Assembly: GCF_000235625.1 (NCBI RefSeq)
Contig: NZ_AGTR01000085.1
Span: forward strand, 124,001-188,000
Direction: 5' to 3'
DNA: 64,000 nt
Source of the DNA: Marinobacter manganoxydans MnI7-9
Lineage (GTDB): Bacteria; Pseudomonadota; Gammaproteobacteria; Pseudomonadales; Oleiphilaceae
Each line of letters begins with the position of its first letter. Position 1 is the first letter of the stretch. The translations under genes were made by a program, and so were the position numbers. Of the stretch, positions 1-8,351 are shown one piece after another. The notes under the pieces are model-generated. The model searched no databases and had not been told where the DNA came from. It saw only the letters and a list, made by a program, of their open reading frames with translations.

Positions 1-8
1 ATGCAGGG

Positions 9-37
9 TCTGAACCGGCGCCACTGACCGGTTCAGA
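9..37. other. Hairpin after the 90-aa gene
   Basis: TCTGAACCGG (9-18) pairs with CCGGTTCAGA (28-37), a 10-bp perfect stem around a 9-nt loop just past the stop codon of the minus-strand gene. No T-run follows on either strand. It may protect the transcript 3' end or be a weak terminator. Confidence 0.4.
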
Positions 38-52
38 CACGCGGCTTCTGAA

Positions 53-325
53 TCAGGCGACCTGCCGGGCAATCCAGGAATTGTAACGGGTCGCCAATGC
101 TCTGACGTACCTTGCCTCGGCGTCGTTCATATTGCCCAGGACGCCCTTGAAGATCCAGCCCCGCTCATACACTCCCAGCACCCGCTGTTCGTCATCCAGA
201 TTGACGCGCTGATTAAGTTTTTCGCAGATGGCATCCAGCAGCGGCAGCTTCTCCGGACGCTTGATCGGGCCCTGGCGATTGTTCATGGGCTGGTTTGCTG
301 CGCGAGTTGTCGGATGTCTTTTCAT
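53..325 (-). CDS. Hypothetical protein, 90 aa
   Basis: I do not recognise this family. The product is small, basic at the N terminus (many Arg, Lys and Pro) and mixed alpha-helical in its second half, with no signal peptide or membrane segment. The ATG at 325 is chosen over an in-frame start at 361 because AAGGAGAA lies about 6 bases upstream, while the earlier start falls inside a terminator hairpin. Only about 35 bases separate the start from that terminator, which leaves little room for a separate promoter. The gene is therefore probably read from the leader described at 361-534. A perfect hairpin (9-37) follows the stop codon but has no T-run. Confidence 0.65.
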   Translation of the reverse strand: MKRHPTTRAANQPMNNRQGPIKRPEKLPLLDAICEKLNQRVNLDDEQRVLGVYERGWIFKGVLGNMNDAEARYVRALATRYNSWIARQVA

Positions 326-353
326 GATGTTCTCCTTGTCGTTTTGCGGCTGC

Positions 354-390
354 AAAAACAAAACCCCGGTGCCTGAAGCGACCGGGGTTT
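354..390 (-). terminator. Rho-independent terminator in leader of the 90-aa gene
   Basis: On the minus strand AAACCCCGGT (390-381) pairs with ACCGGGGTTT (370-361), followed by a T-rich tract (TGTTTTTG). It lies between a 29-codon leader ORF and the ribosome binding site of the 90-aa gene. A 9-nt segment at 405-413 is exactly complementary to 378-386, which covers much of one terminator arm. The two hairpins are mutually exclusive, as in an attenuator. Confidence 0.7.
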
Positions 391-413
391 CGCGGAGAAG
401 CTGACCCGGTCGC
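378..413 (-). promoter_or_regulatory. Candidate antiterminator hairpin
   Basis: On the minus strand GCGACCGGG (413-405) is perfectly complementary to CCCGGTCGC (386-378). Forming this stem consumes six bases of the 5' arm of the terminator at 361-390. The geometry of leader ORF, antiterminator, terminator, gene is that of a classical attenuator. The pairing is seen in the sequence; the regulatory role is inferred. Confidence 0.4.
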
Positions 414-444
414 TACATAGGCTCCCGGGACTGACCGAAAGCCG

Positions 445-534
445 TTAGATGTCTTTCACCATCGCGCGGACAGACTGCCCTGCATGGCAACCTGCTGCTG
501 TGTAAGCGCTGAACTGTGGAATCATTCTGGTCAT
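445..534 (-). CDS. Candidate 29-aa leader peptide
   Basis: An ATG at 534 with AAGAG about 6 bases upstream opens a 29-codon frame ending in TAA at 445, which is 32 bases before the candidate antiterminator arm. The peptide starts MTRMIPQFSAYTAAG and is not enriched for one amino acid, so simple amino-acid-starvation attenuation is not indicated. It could instead be a functional small protein with its own terminator. A TATACA-like -10 lies upstream near 570 on the minus strand, without a well-spaced -35. Confidence 0.35.
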   Translation of the reverse strand: MTRMIPQFSAYTAAGCHAGQSVRAMVKDI

Positions 535-654
535 ACCGGCTCTTATGTTTCGGTTCGACTACCAGTGTATAGGCTAATGGGCCGTTTGCAATAGCCCGGC
601 TTCTTCGGCAAACCCCTACAGACGGCCTCCAGGGGCGCTTGGCATAATTCTTTC

Positions 655-752
655 CGTCACGTGTTTTACGTTGTGCAATCCCGACTGCCTGCCGCGCCAG
701 GCAGTCGATGGATCTCTCCTTTCTACGCAGCCTCTATGGCTGCGTTTTTTTT
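655..752 (+). ncRNA. Candidate small RNA ending in a strong terminator
   Basis: No convincing ORF is present on the plus strand here, yet a textbook terminator (726-752) ends the stretch. It is preceded by a 9-bp hairpin, GACTGCCTG with CAGGCAGTC, around 692-715. A transcript starting near 640-660 would be about 100 nt with two stem-loops. I do not recognise a known family. The 5' end is a guess, since no clear -35/-10 pair is visible. Confidence 0.3.
726..752 (+). terminator. Rho-independent terminator
   Basis: CGCAGCC (726-732) pairs with GGCTGCG (738-744) across a 5-nt loop, followed by eight T residues. It sits before the small membrane protein gene and ends whatever is transcribed rightward upstream of it. 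Confidence 0.75.
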
Positions 753-871
753 GGGTAGTGGAATCTTCGTAGCCATTACTTCTTACAGATTTTGCGGCCT
801 GTCCCGGCGATAATTCGCACACTAATATTCGATTAATCGCCATCAACAGACAGAGGTTGAAACCTAGCAAA

Positions 872-1111
872 ATGTCCGACGAAGCCGGATCTGCCAGTAA
901 AAAGTTCCGTTCCCACGCATTGATTGAACTCGCCCTGATTATTGCACTTGGTCTTTACCTGCTGGTCGCGCAGGAGCAGGTCGTGGGTGAGAATCTGGTG
1001 TTTACCGTGACCGGAGCCGCGCTCATGGCCCTGGTGACCTACTGGACGCTGAATACCCTTCGGGATGGTCTCGAGGTCATCGCACTGCGTGTCCGTCACG
1101 CCAGGCACTGA
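872..1111 (+). CDS. Small inner-membrane protein, 79 aa
   Basis: Unknown family. After a short charged N terminus the protein has two hydrophobic segments (about residues 18-38 and 44-62), and it ends in a basic tail (ALRVRHARH). This suggests a two-helix inner-membrane hairpin with both termini in the cytoplasm. The ATG at 872 is preferred over a TTG at 857. The gene is convergent with the exonuclease gene, 15 bases apart, and appears monocistronic. Confidence 0.65.
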   Translation: MSDEAGSASKKFRSHALIELALIIALGLYLLVAQEQVVGENLVFTVTGAALMALVTYWTLNTLRDGLEVIALRVRHARH

Positions 1112-1126
1112 TCAACCGGGAATGCG

Positions 1127-1660
1127 TCAGGCCTGCCGGGTTTGACCCGTTAACGGCGCCAGTTCGTCCTGATTCGGCGCAATCCGTTCCCAGGTCTTGT
1201 GGAGAATCAGGGCATCGTTTGCGGCCCGATGCACAGGCAGGCCAAGCTCTGTAATCACCTGTTGGCGAAGTGCTGACCATTCGCGCACCTGCCTCGTGTC
1301 CAACAGCGCTGAAATGGATTCAAGCTGAAACGTTGGCGTCATGCGGGCGGCCTTGAACAAACGGTGCAGCCAGAAACTGTCGAAGGTCCAGGCATCGCAA
1401 AACACCTGTTCCGGCAGCAGTTCGTTGAGGGCACTGGCGACTTCGCTCACCGCAATACCATCCGCTTCCAGGGTCTCGCGGGAAATGCCGTGAATCTGCT
1501 CAGCGCTTTGTGACCAGTCCTGCCACAGCACGTGGGGGCTGATCAGCCAGCTGTGGAGAGTGCCATCCGGCATGCAGATTCCCACCTCAATGGGGTAGCT
1601 CGCGATCAGATCAAGGCTTGATGCCTCGAAATCGATGAATGCCGGCTGGATAGTGGTCAT
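1127..1660 (-). CDS. DEDDh-family 3'-5' exonuclease (DnaQ-like), 177 aa
   Basis: The N-terminal FIDFEAS matches the ExoI motif (DxE) of DnaQ-like exonucleases, and HRAANDALI near the C terminus matches ExoIII (HxAxxDA). With the Asp of FCDAWTFDSFW this gives the DEDDh set that binds two metal ions. The protein is one compact nuclease domain with no polymerase or helicase part, so it is probably a stand-alone exonuclease acting on DNA or RNA ends. ATG 1660 is used because the domain starts right after it; a longer frame to 1729 adds an unrelated stretch. The precise substrate cannot be read from the sequence. Confidence 0.8.
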   Translation of the reverse strand: MTTIQPAFIDFEASSLDLIASYPIEVGICMPDGTLHSWLISPHVLWQDWSQSAEQIHGISRETLEADGIAVSEVASALNELLPEQVFCDAWTFDSFWLHRLFKAARMTPTFQLESISALLDTRQVREWSALRQQVITELGLPVHRAANDALILHKTWERIAPNQDELAPLTGQTRQA

Positions 1661-1845
1661 GGAGTCAGTGTAGCTGATGAGTTGTTTTTCGCTGAGTTTA
1701 CCCGCCCCGCAAGCGAGACGCGAACCCAACCTGTTCCTGCACTGTTACAATATGTCCATTCATTGTAAAAGCCCGATGACAGCAACAGGCCTCGGGCGCG
1801 ACAGTAAACCAGCCAAATCCGAACCGCACCATACGGGGAGCCCGA

Positions 1846-2511
1846 ATGACAGACACCGTAGTCGTTATCTATTCCGGAGGCATGGACTCCTACACCCTGC
1901 TGCATCTGGCCCGGGAGCGCGGCTACCAGGTTCATGCCCTGTCCTTCAACTACGGGCAGCGCCATGTCCGGGAGCTTGAGTGCGCGCGTTCGGTCTGTGA
2001 AGCGCTGGGTGTACCCCACAAGGTGATCGATATCCGCGCCATGAGTGAGGTGATGGCCGGCTCATCGCTGACCTCGGATATCGATGTGCCGGAAGGCCAC
2101 TATGAAGAAGACAGCATGAAAGCGACCGTGGTGCCTAACCGAAACATGATTCTCCTGTCCCTGGCGACCGGTTACGCCGTGACCGCAGGTGCTGGCGCCG
2201 TCTGGTACGGAGCTCATGGTGGCGACCACGCTATCTACCCGGACTGTCGCCCGGAGTTTGTGGATAAAATGGACGCGGTCTGCCGCGTGGCCAACTACGA
2301 GCCGGTCGGCATTGAGGCGCCTTTCATGACCATGGACAAGGGTCAGATCCTGGCTGAAGGCCTGCGCCTGGGACTGGACTATGCACAGACCTGGACCTGC
2401 TACAACGGCCGGGAGCGGGCTTGTGGACGCTGCGGCTCCTGTGTTGAACGACTGGAAGCCTTCGCTGCCAATGGTGTCAAAGATCCCCTGGACTACGAGG
2501 CGGCAAGCTGA
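1846..2511 (+). CDS. queC: 7-cyano-7-deazaguanine (preQ0) synthase QueC
   Basis: QueC converts 7-carboxy-7-deazaguanine to preQ0 with ATP and ammonia, a step in making queuosine for tRNA. The PP-loop ATP-binding motif SGGMDS is at residues 10-15. The zinc site is four cysteines near the C terminus (about 185, 193, 196 and 199, in [15 protein letters not shown]). The length of 221 aa is normal. The stop codon overlaps the ATG of queE (TGATG), so the two pathway enzymes are translationally coupled. Confidence 0.97.
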   Translation: MTDTVVVIYSGGMDSYTLLHLARERGYQVHALSFNYGQRHVRELECARSVCEALGVPHKVIDIRAMSEVMAGSSLTSDIDVPEGHYEEDSMKATVVPNRNMILLSLATGYAVTAGAGAVWYGAHGGDHAIYPDCRPEFVDKMDAVCRVANYEPVGIEAPFMTMDKGQILAEGLRLGLDYAQTWTCYNGRERACGRCGSCVERLEAFAANGVKDPLDYEAAS

Positions 2512-3167
2512 TGTATCGGGTCAAGGAAGCCTTCTACACGTTGCAGGGTGAAGGTGCCCAGGCCGGGCGTGCTGCCGTGTTCTGTCGTTTCAGCAAGTGC
2601 AACCTTTGGACCGGTCGCGAGAAGGACCGCGCCACTGCCGTGTGCAATTTCTGTGATACCGATTTTGTCGGTACTGATGGCCAGAATGGTGGTCGCTTTG
2701 AAACCCCGGAGGAACTGGCCCGTCACATACGCAATCTTTGGCCGGAGGCACCCGGCAAGCCCTACGTGGTCTGCACCGGTGGCGAGCCCCTGCTGCAGCT
2801 GGATGCTCCCCTGATCGAGGCTCTGCACCGGGAAGGGTTCGAGGTAGGGGTAGAGACCAACGGTACCCTGCCCGCGCCCGAAGGCATCGACTGGCTCTGC
2901 GTCAGTCCGAAAGCCGATGCCCCGGTGGTGCTTGAGGCCTGTGACGAGCTGAAGCTGGTCTATCCCCAGCCCCTGGCGATGCCGGAGCGATTCCTGGGCA
3001 TTCGCGCAAGCCATTATTTCCTGTCGCCGATGGCCTCTCCCTCGATACCGGAAACGGCTGTGGATGAGATCAAACAAAGCAATACCCGACGCGCCACCGA
3101 TTATTGTCTCGCGCATCCGCAGTGGCGCCTGACCCTGCAAATGCACAAGATCATCGGCATCGACTGA
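2511..3167 (+). CDS. queE: 7-carboxy-7-deazaguanine synthase QueE (radical SAM)
   Basis: QueE performs the radical SAM ring contraction that makes 7-carboxy-7-deazaguanine, the substrate of QueC. Its cluster cysteines are C30, C45 and C48. This is the CX14CX2C spacing of one QueE subclass rather than the usual CX3CX2C, with a 14-residue insertion. CTGGEPLLQ is the SAM-binding GGE motif. The gene starts inside the queC stop codon and is followed by a convergent AraC gene with no gap. queD is not in this window. Confidence 0.96.
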   Translation: MYRVKEAFYTLQGEGAQAGRAAVFCRFSKCNLWTGREKDRATAVCNFCDTDFVGTDGQNGGRFETPEELARHIRNLWPEAPGKPYVVCTGGEPLLQLDAPLIEALHREGFEVGVETNGTLPAPEGIDWLCVSPKADAPVVLEACDELKLVYPQPLAMPERFLGIRASHYFLSPMASPSIPETAVDEIKQSNTRRATDYCLAHPQWRLTLQMHKIIGID

Positions 3168-4235
3168 TTACCCCGTGGCCAGTGCCCGCCTGGCGGTAAT
3201 CAGCCCGGGGCCGGGTTGCGAAATTCGGTAATGGCTGGGGCTGCTGCCGGTCCAGCGCTTGAAAGCCCGGGTGAAATTCGCCGCGTCGGCGTAACCGAGG
3301 GCATCGGCAATCTGGCTCAGATTCATGGTGGTACTGCGGAGCAGATCCTGTGCCCGTTCCAGGCGGACCTGATCTACCAGCTGCTGGAAACTGGCGTCTT
3401 CTTCCTGCAGCCGCCGCTTGAGCGTTCTCTCGGACACAAACAGGGTGGCCGCTACCCTGGCCAGTTTTGGCGGGAAGGGGTGGCTGGTCTCGATTACCCG
3501 TCGGACGCGACAGGCAAATCCGGCGTCTTCGGTCAGCTGCCGCAGCGCCTCCTCGCACTGGGCTTTGGACGAGGCCGCCAGTTGATCATCGGTGAAGCGC
3601 ACGGGCAGGCTCAGACGGCCAACCGGAATCACCAGGGCATTCTCCGTAGCGCCGAATTCCACCGGCACCGGGATCTGTGAGCGGAAACGCTGGAAATAGG
3701 CCGGCTCCGTTCCCCGGCGAACAATCCGCAAACCGTCAATGACCGAGCCTGTCAACTGTGCCCCCATGGAAACGCAACCAAACAGCATGGCATCCATGAT
3801 AAAGCCGTGCAGAGGCCCCAGGTCGATATCACAATGCACAACGTACCAGGCCAGGTTGCCGGTCTCCCGTTTGCAGACCCGAAGGTGAGGCACCCTTAGC
3901 GTCAGGTATCGGGTCATCAGCTCCATGGCATCGCCCAGGGTACGGCTACTCATGACGGCCGTACCCAGGGCGCCGTGCAGGGGCAGCTTCAGCTCCCTGG
4001 CGAGCATGATACCGAGCCCCGGTTCGCCGCTCTCGATAATGGCCCGGGTGACGAATTCGCTGGCCTGGGTCTGGCTCACCCGCCGATCGGTGGATTGCAG
4101 GCGGACCGGGTCAAGACCGACCCGGAGGAGGAGGTCCTGTTCGTCAACACCGATGGTGTTCAGCAGTTCGGCCAGAAGATGCAGGTAGATGGCCGGCATG
4201 CCCAGGTCCTGTGCCGTTGAAACGGAGGCGCGCAT
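3168..4235 (-). CDS. AraC-family regulator with PF12625-type N-terminal domain, 355 aa
   Basis: The first ~190 residues match the ligand-binding domain of OruR/ArgR-like AraC regulators (typical LARELKLPLHGALG block). The C-terminal ~100 residues form the double helix-turn-helix, with the conserved LGYADAANFTRAFKRWTG. GAGGAAATCCC precedes the ATG at 4235. It is likely a transcriptional activator of nearby metabolic genes; the alpha/beta hydrolase lies upstream on the same strand about 155 bases away. A paralogue of the same architecture is at 61403-62509. The inducer is unknown. Confidence 0.88.
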   Translation of the reverse strand: MRASVSTAQDLGMPAIYLHLLAELLNTIGVDEQDLLLRVGLDPVRLQSTDRRVSQTQASEFVTRAIIESGEPGLGIMLARELKLPLHGALGTAVMSSRTLGDAMELMTRYLTLRVPHLRVCKRETGNLAWYVVHCDIDLGPLHGFIMDAMLFGCVSMGAQLTGSVIDGLRIVRRGTEPAYFQRFRSQIPVPVEFGATENALVIPVGRLSLPVRFTDDQLAASSKAQCEEALRQLTEDAGFACRVRRVIETSHPFPPKLARVAATLFVSERTLKRRLQEEDASFQQLVDQVRLERAQDLLRSTTMNLSQIADALGYADAANFTRAFKRWTGSSPSHYRISQPGPGLITARRALATG

Positions 4236-4391
4236 GGGATTTCCTCGTCTGATTCTGTTCTTGTTATGTCGCAGAACGCTTGGTTTCGACGATTATGGCG
4301 CCTCGCGGCTCGTTGCCCCATGACTTCGGTGACGGAATAAATGGCCTGAAAGGCCAATCATCGGCCGGTTGGCAGGAAGCATCCGGATCGA

Positions 4392-5279
4392 TCACTGGCC
4401 ATGACGGCGGACGAAGTGTTCCAGAGCTGCGGCAGATCGCCCGGGCGTTTCCAGCATCGGAAGATGTCCGACACCCCGGAACATGTGGATTTCTGCCTGA
4501 GGCGTGGCCGAGCTGAACCAGTCAACGCAGCGGGTCGGGGTAATCACGTCACGGTCGCCCCACTGAACCTGCAGTGGTGGTGTCTCGGGGCCCAGGTAGC
4601 GGGCCGGTGCCAGCGCGTCTGCCACCATGTCACTGAAGATATGCCGGAGGGCCTCGGTGCGGCCCAGGAGATCCGGTCCGAGAAGGCCGGCCATGGCAAG
4701 TCCGGAGACCGTGGGCTTGCCGGTGCCAACACTGTTGAACATGCGGTAGACGCCTTTCCAGTCCCGTGGAATCAGGATGCCATCCCGGTCAGGCTTCAGG
4801 GGGGCGTGAATGTCTGCCTCTTTATGTTCGGGGATGCCGGCGCTGTTGAGCAACGTCACCGAGCGGGGCGCCGGATCCAGTGTGTGGGCCAGTATTGCGG
4901 CAATCGCGCCACCCATGGAGCTGCCGGCCAGATGGATGTTGTCCGTGTTAACGCCCGCAAGCCACTGAGCCAGTCGACGGGCCTGGGTTTCGTAGCGGTA
5001 GCAGGCCTCCGGCCGGTAATCACTCTCCCCGAATCCCGGCAGATCCGGCGCCAGAAGATGCCAGCGTCTTGGCAGTCTTTGCAGCCACAGCCCCCAGTTT
5101 TCCTTCATGGCGGCAAAGCCATGAATCAGGACGATCGTCGGGCGGCCGACACCTGGCGATCCCCGTTCCAGGAAAACCATCTTGTGGCCATCGACCATGG
5201 TTTCATGGCGGCGGGCCTGGAGAAGTAATCGTTGTCCCGTGCGGGCAGCGGGCCAGAAGTTGGGGGCAGGAATTCTCAT
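4392..5279 (-). CDS. Alpha/beta hydrolase, 295 aa
   Basis: A single alpha/beta-hydrolase fold. LIHGFAAMKENWG holds the oxyanion-hole HG motif. GSSMGG carries the nucleophile serine. An Asp lies in GDRDVITP, and the catalytic His is in GVGHLPMLE. There is no signal peptide, so it acts in the cytoplasm. Substrate cannot be assigned; the family includes esterases, lipases and C-C bond hydrolases. It may be controlled by the AraC-type regulator just downstream. Confidence 0.85.
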   Translation of the reverse strand: MRIPAPNFWPAARTGQRLLLQARRHETMVDGHKMVFLERGSPGVGRPTIVLIHGFAAMKENWGLWLQRLPRRWHLLAPDLPGFGESDYRPEACYRYETQARRLAQWLAGVNTDNIHLAGSSMGGAIAAILAHTLDPAPRSVTLLNSAGIPEHKEADIHAPLKPDRDGILIPRDWKGVYRMFNSVGTGKPTVSGLAMAGLLGPDLLGRTEALRHIFSDMVADALAPARYLGPETPPLQVQWGDRDVITPTRCVDWFSSATPQAEIHMFRGVGHLPMLETPGRSAAALEHFVRRHGQ

Positions 5280-5407
5280 GGTTGTCAGCGATCACCGGTT
5301 TGGGGTCTGACCGCCAGTCTACCGGGACCAGAATCCGGAGCCTTGGCCACAGTGCCCGTGGACGTCGGCGAATGGGCAACAGAGTGCCCGTGATGGGGCG
5401 TCGAAAG

Positions 5408-7168
5408 TCAGAGACTCAGGTCGACAATCACCGGATTATGGTCGCTGGATCGCCAGGGTCCCCGGCCGGATGCCGGGTGATCGCTCCGGTAGTCGAGTAC
5501 CCGGGGCTCATCGGCGTTCACCAGCCAGCTCCAGGCGCCCGTAACCCTTGGTTTTAAGGTCTCGGAGGCGAGTGCGAAATCCAGCGAGCCCTTCTGACCA
5601 CGGTAACGGTAGGTGTAGTGACCACAGGTCTTTTCGGTGCAGGGATGGAAATGGTGCACCATGCTGGTAAACCCTGCCTGCTCCATCGTCGCGATGGGAT
5701 GTTCGCGGGCATAGCTGTTGAGGTCACCGATTATCAGGGTGCCGACTGAATGGTGCCTGCGGGTATCGCTGCCGGACCAGGCCGCCAGTGTTTTTGCTTC
5801 GTTGGTCCGCCGGCTCGCGTAGCAGCCCTGGCCATCGGCCTGGTCCTGATTATCGCCACGGGCGCCCCGACAGGATTTCGATTTCAGGTGAGGAACAATG
5901 ACCCGAACGGTAGCATCACCGTCCGTTCGGCCGAAATCCTGAGCCAGGGGAGGCCGGCCTCCCGATTCAAATGGCCCTTTGGCAAGCCGTTCTGGCGAGC
6001 CAACCGCGCTAATCCGGTCGCTGCGGTAGAGCAGGCCGGTCCGGATCTCGTCATCGCCGTCCTGGCCGGGCGTGCTGACGAACCGCCAGGTGCCGCCCAG
6101 GGCCTCTGCAAGTTCCGCTATGGAACTTGCCGGTCCATAGCCGTCGTTCTCAAGTTCGGTCAGCGCAAGAATGTCCGGATCGGGGGCCAGAAGTGTGTTC
6201 ACCAGTTGTTGTTGCTGGCGCCGGAATTCCGCCGGTGTCCCGGCCCCACGACTCGTTGGAAACTCGCCGCCCCGGCCATCTCCGTTAAAGAAATTACCAA
6301 GGTTCAGAGCCATGATCCGCACCGAAGCCTCATGCCGCGGCCCGGGTGCGGTTTCTCTGGGATTGGTGGCGAGGAAAGCCGGCTCCTGAGAAGGCTGGAG
6401 CCGCCAGGCATCGAAGCGGAAATCCAGCACACCGATGAGCCCTCTAATCTGATCACCGGCCCTTACGGTTGCCGAGGACAGGCCGCCCGGGGGCCAGGGT
6501 GCCGGGCGGGGGTCTCTCCTGGACCGGTTGTCATCAAGCAGAACGCGGTTTGCCCCGTTCCGGGTGAATGCCCGGTGTGCTTCTTTGCCGGGGGGCAGGT
6601 ATTCCGTAGGCTGGACCTGGTCTGAGGCCGCCAGCCCAAGCTCGCCGTAGCGAGCCAGGTTGTAGTTGTCCACCACCGTCAGGGGCTGGCGAAAGGTAAC
6701 CCTCATGTTCTCCAGATGTTCCGGATCGACGGTCCAGGGCAGGGTGATGGCAATGGGCGCTGGAAGCGGCCCACGCCCGCACGCCCGGATGCTCCGAACC
6801 GACACCAGTTCGGTCAGCCCGTGGTATTCCTTCACCTTTCCGGTTACCCGCACTCGCATGCCGACATCGGCGATTTCACGATCGGTGTAAATAAACAGCG
6901 CTTCGGAAGTGGCGGGATTTCCGTCGGTCTGATGGTCGGCCTGCTGCAGGTAAAAACCACCAAAGCCGCCCTTTGCCCGGGAATCCTGGGTCAGGATGCC
7001 CTCGACGGTGACGGTAGCTCCTGCCATGGGTGAGGTCGGGCCAGTTCCCTGGACCCGGGAAATCGGCGTTGCGGGATCACCGCAGACCGATTCTGCCCTC
7101 CCTGCTGCGGGCAGAAACGACAGAATCAGAACGCCGAGAAAGACATACCGCCAGGTCCCAGAGCTCAC
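5408..7168 (-). CDS. Secreted endonuclease/exonuclease/phosphatase-family nuclease (ExeM/NucH-like), 586 aa
   Basis: Starts at a GTG (7168) and opens with a signal peptide (hydrophobic core YVFLGVLILSFLPAAGRA, then AES). An OB-fold-like segment follows (about 30-230). The EEP nuclease domain covers about 270-586, opening at RIMALNLGNFF and closing with SDHNPVIVDL, which holds the catalytic Asp/His. ELENDGYG and GDLNSYA are further active-site motifs. Family members are extracellular or periplasmic DNases used in DNA scavenging and biofilm turnover. The gene lies 9 bases after the WYL regulator on the same strand, so the pair is probably one operon. Confidence 0.85.
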   Translation of the reverse strand: MSSGTWRYVFLGVLILSFLPAAGRAESVCGDPATPISRVQGTGPTSPMAGATVTVEGILTQDSRAKGGFGGFYLQQADHQTDGNPATSEALFIYTDREIADVGMRVRVTGKVKEYHGLTELVSVRSIRACGRGPLPAPIAITLPWTVDPEHLENMRVTFRQPLTVVDNYNLARYGELGLAASDQVQPTEYLPPGKEAHRAFTRNGANRVLLDDNRSRRDPRPAPWPPGGLSSATVRAGDQIRGLIGVLDFRFDAWRLQPSQEPAFLATNPRETAPGPRHEASVRIMALNLGNFFNGDGRGGEFPTSRGAGTPAEFRRQQQQLVNTLLAPDPDILALTELENDGYGPASSIAELAEALGGTWRFVSTPGQDGDDEIRTGLLYRSDRISAVGSPERLAKGPFESGGRPPLAQDFGRTDGDATVRVIVPHLKSKSCRGARGDNQDQADGQGCYASRRTNEAKTLAAWSGSDTRRHHSVGTLIIGDLNSYAREHPIATMEQAGFTSMVHHFHPCTEKTCGHYTYRYRGQKGSLDFALASETLKPRVTGAWSWLVNADEPRVLDYRSDHPASGRGPWRSSDHNPVIVDLSL

Positions 7169-7177
7169 ACTGGCGGT

Positions 7178-8119
7178 TTAGCTGAGGCCGGCAACGGCTT
7201 TGAGGGCCTGTTCGCGTTTGCTGCCAAATCCCAACTGGTCGGGATTGGCCAACTCAAGCTGTTGCACCAGAGGATCCGGGTGCTGATTGTCGAAGGTAAT
7301 ACCGAGCCGTGACAGCACGTAGGGGGCAAGCGCGGCACGGGTAGCAACTTCCAGACGACCATGTTCCATGCCGTAGTCACGGGCAATGATCTCTTGCTGG
7401 GCTTGGGTCAGGCGCTGATCCGGGGTGACCACCAGGGTAACCTGCCGGTTCCAGTGCTCGTCCTGGTCCCGGGTGTGTCTGGCGCGCTGCCGGAGGGCCT
7501 CCGGCGAGGTCCGGAATCGGCTCAGGGCGAAATCCCGGAATTCCCGGTTTGAGTCGCACCATGCCCGCAAATGCCAGCTGTCGCCGGCACAAACCAGAGT
7601 ATGCGGCTCAAGTATGCTTTCCACCGCTTCCGGTCGGCTCAGGGAGGCATAGCTGGCCCGCAGCTGTCTTCCCTGTCGTGTTGCCGTCACCACCGCACGC
7701 ATGGTTTCGGGCGCGATGACCCGATTCGGACCCTGGACCACGGTGCTGTCCGGCAGGCCAATGTTCAGGGATTCAAACGTGGTGCTCAGGTTTTGCTGGC
7801 GGGCAAGCAGGTCCAGATATTCATTGACCACGCCTCGGGTGACCACCGGGCGAAATCTATCGGCAGGGACATAACCTTTCAGGTGACGGTCGTAAACCAG
7901 ATTGCCCGGCGCCAGTTCGCGCAGATAGGTGTTGATATCCTTGGACGCCTGCTGACGACCGATCCCGAAACTGTGGCAGATGTGGTTGGTAGTCAGACGA
8001 CCTTCCCACAGGGCAATCGTTTCGATAAGTCGATAGCGAAGCAGCAGATCCCAGCGGATGGGCCAGTCCGTTTTTTTCATAACCAGGCGCTCACGGTCCA
8101 ATGAATAGCTCGTTTTCAT
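7178..8119 (-). CDS. HTH-WYL regulator (BrxR/CapW-like architecture), 313 aa
   Basis: An N-terminal winged-helix segment (about 20-80, IGRQQASKDINTYL as recognition helix) is followed by a WYL domain with HLRAWCDSNREFRDFALSR, and a C-terminal WCX-like extension with VVTPDQRL. WYL regulators of this layout bind nucleic-acid-like or nucleotide ligands, and several control phage-defence loci. No defence genes are visible here; the next gene is a secreted nuclease. The ATG at 8119 has GGAGCAGG upstream. A longer frame to 8140 and a shorter start at 8080 are possible. Confidence 0.8.
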   Translation of the reverse strand: MKTSYSLDRERLVMKKTDWPIRWDLLLRYRLIETIALWEGRLTTNHICHSFGIGRQQASKDINTYLRELAPGNLVYDRHLKGYVPADRFRPVVTRGVVNEYLDLLARQQNLSTTFESLNIGLPDSTVVQGPNRVIAPETMRAVVTATRQGRQLRASYASLSRPEAVESILEPHTLVCAGDSWHLRAWCDSNREFRDFALSRFRTSPEALRQRARHTRDQDEHWNRQVTLVVTPDQRLTQAQQEIIARDYGMEHGRLEVATRAALAPYVLSRLGITFDNQHPDPLVQQLELANPDQLGFGSKREQALKAVAGLS

Positions 8120-8351
8120 GTTACCTGCTCCGGCACTCATGGTCTGTTACGGCGCATTAATGTAAAACCCTGTTAAACCGCTACACGGCGGCCTTTGCGG
8201 GTTTTTGTGATGCAGTTAACAGGTTTCGGGAAGTGCCTAGTGGCTTCACTTCCCGCTACTGATCTAATACGTCGCCGGCAAAGTCCGGGACTTGCTGCTA
8301 TTTTGTCTTTCATTCAATCCAGAATACCCTGTAACGCCCGGAGCCGCTGTA

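Noticed and set aside
1730-1845. preQ1 riboswitch upstream of queC
   Set aside because: The leader has a weak GCCCGA/TCGGGC stem but lacks the A-rich tail and loop sequence of preQ1 aptamers.
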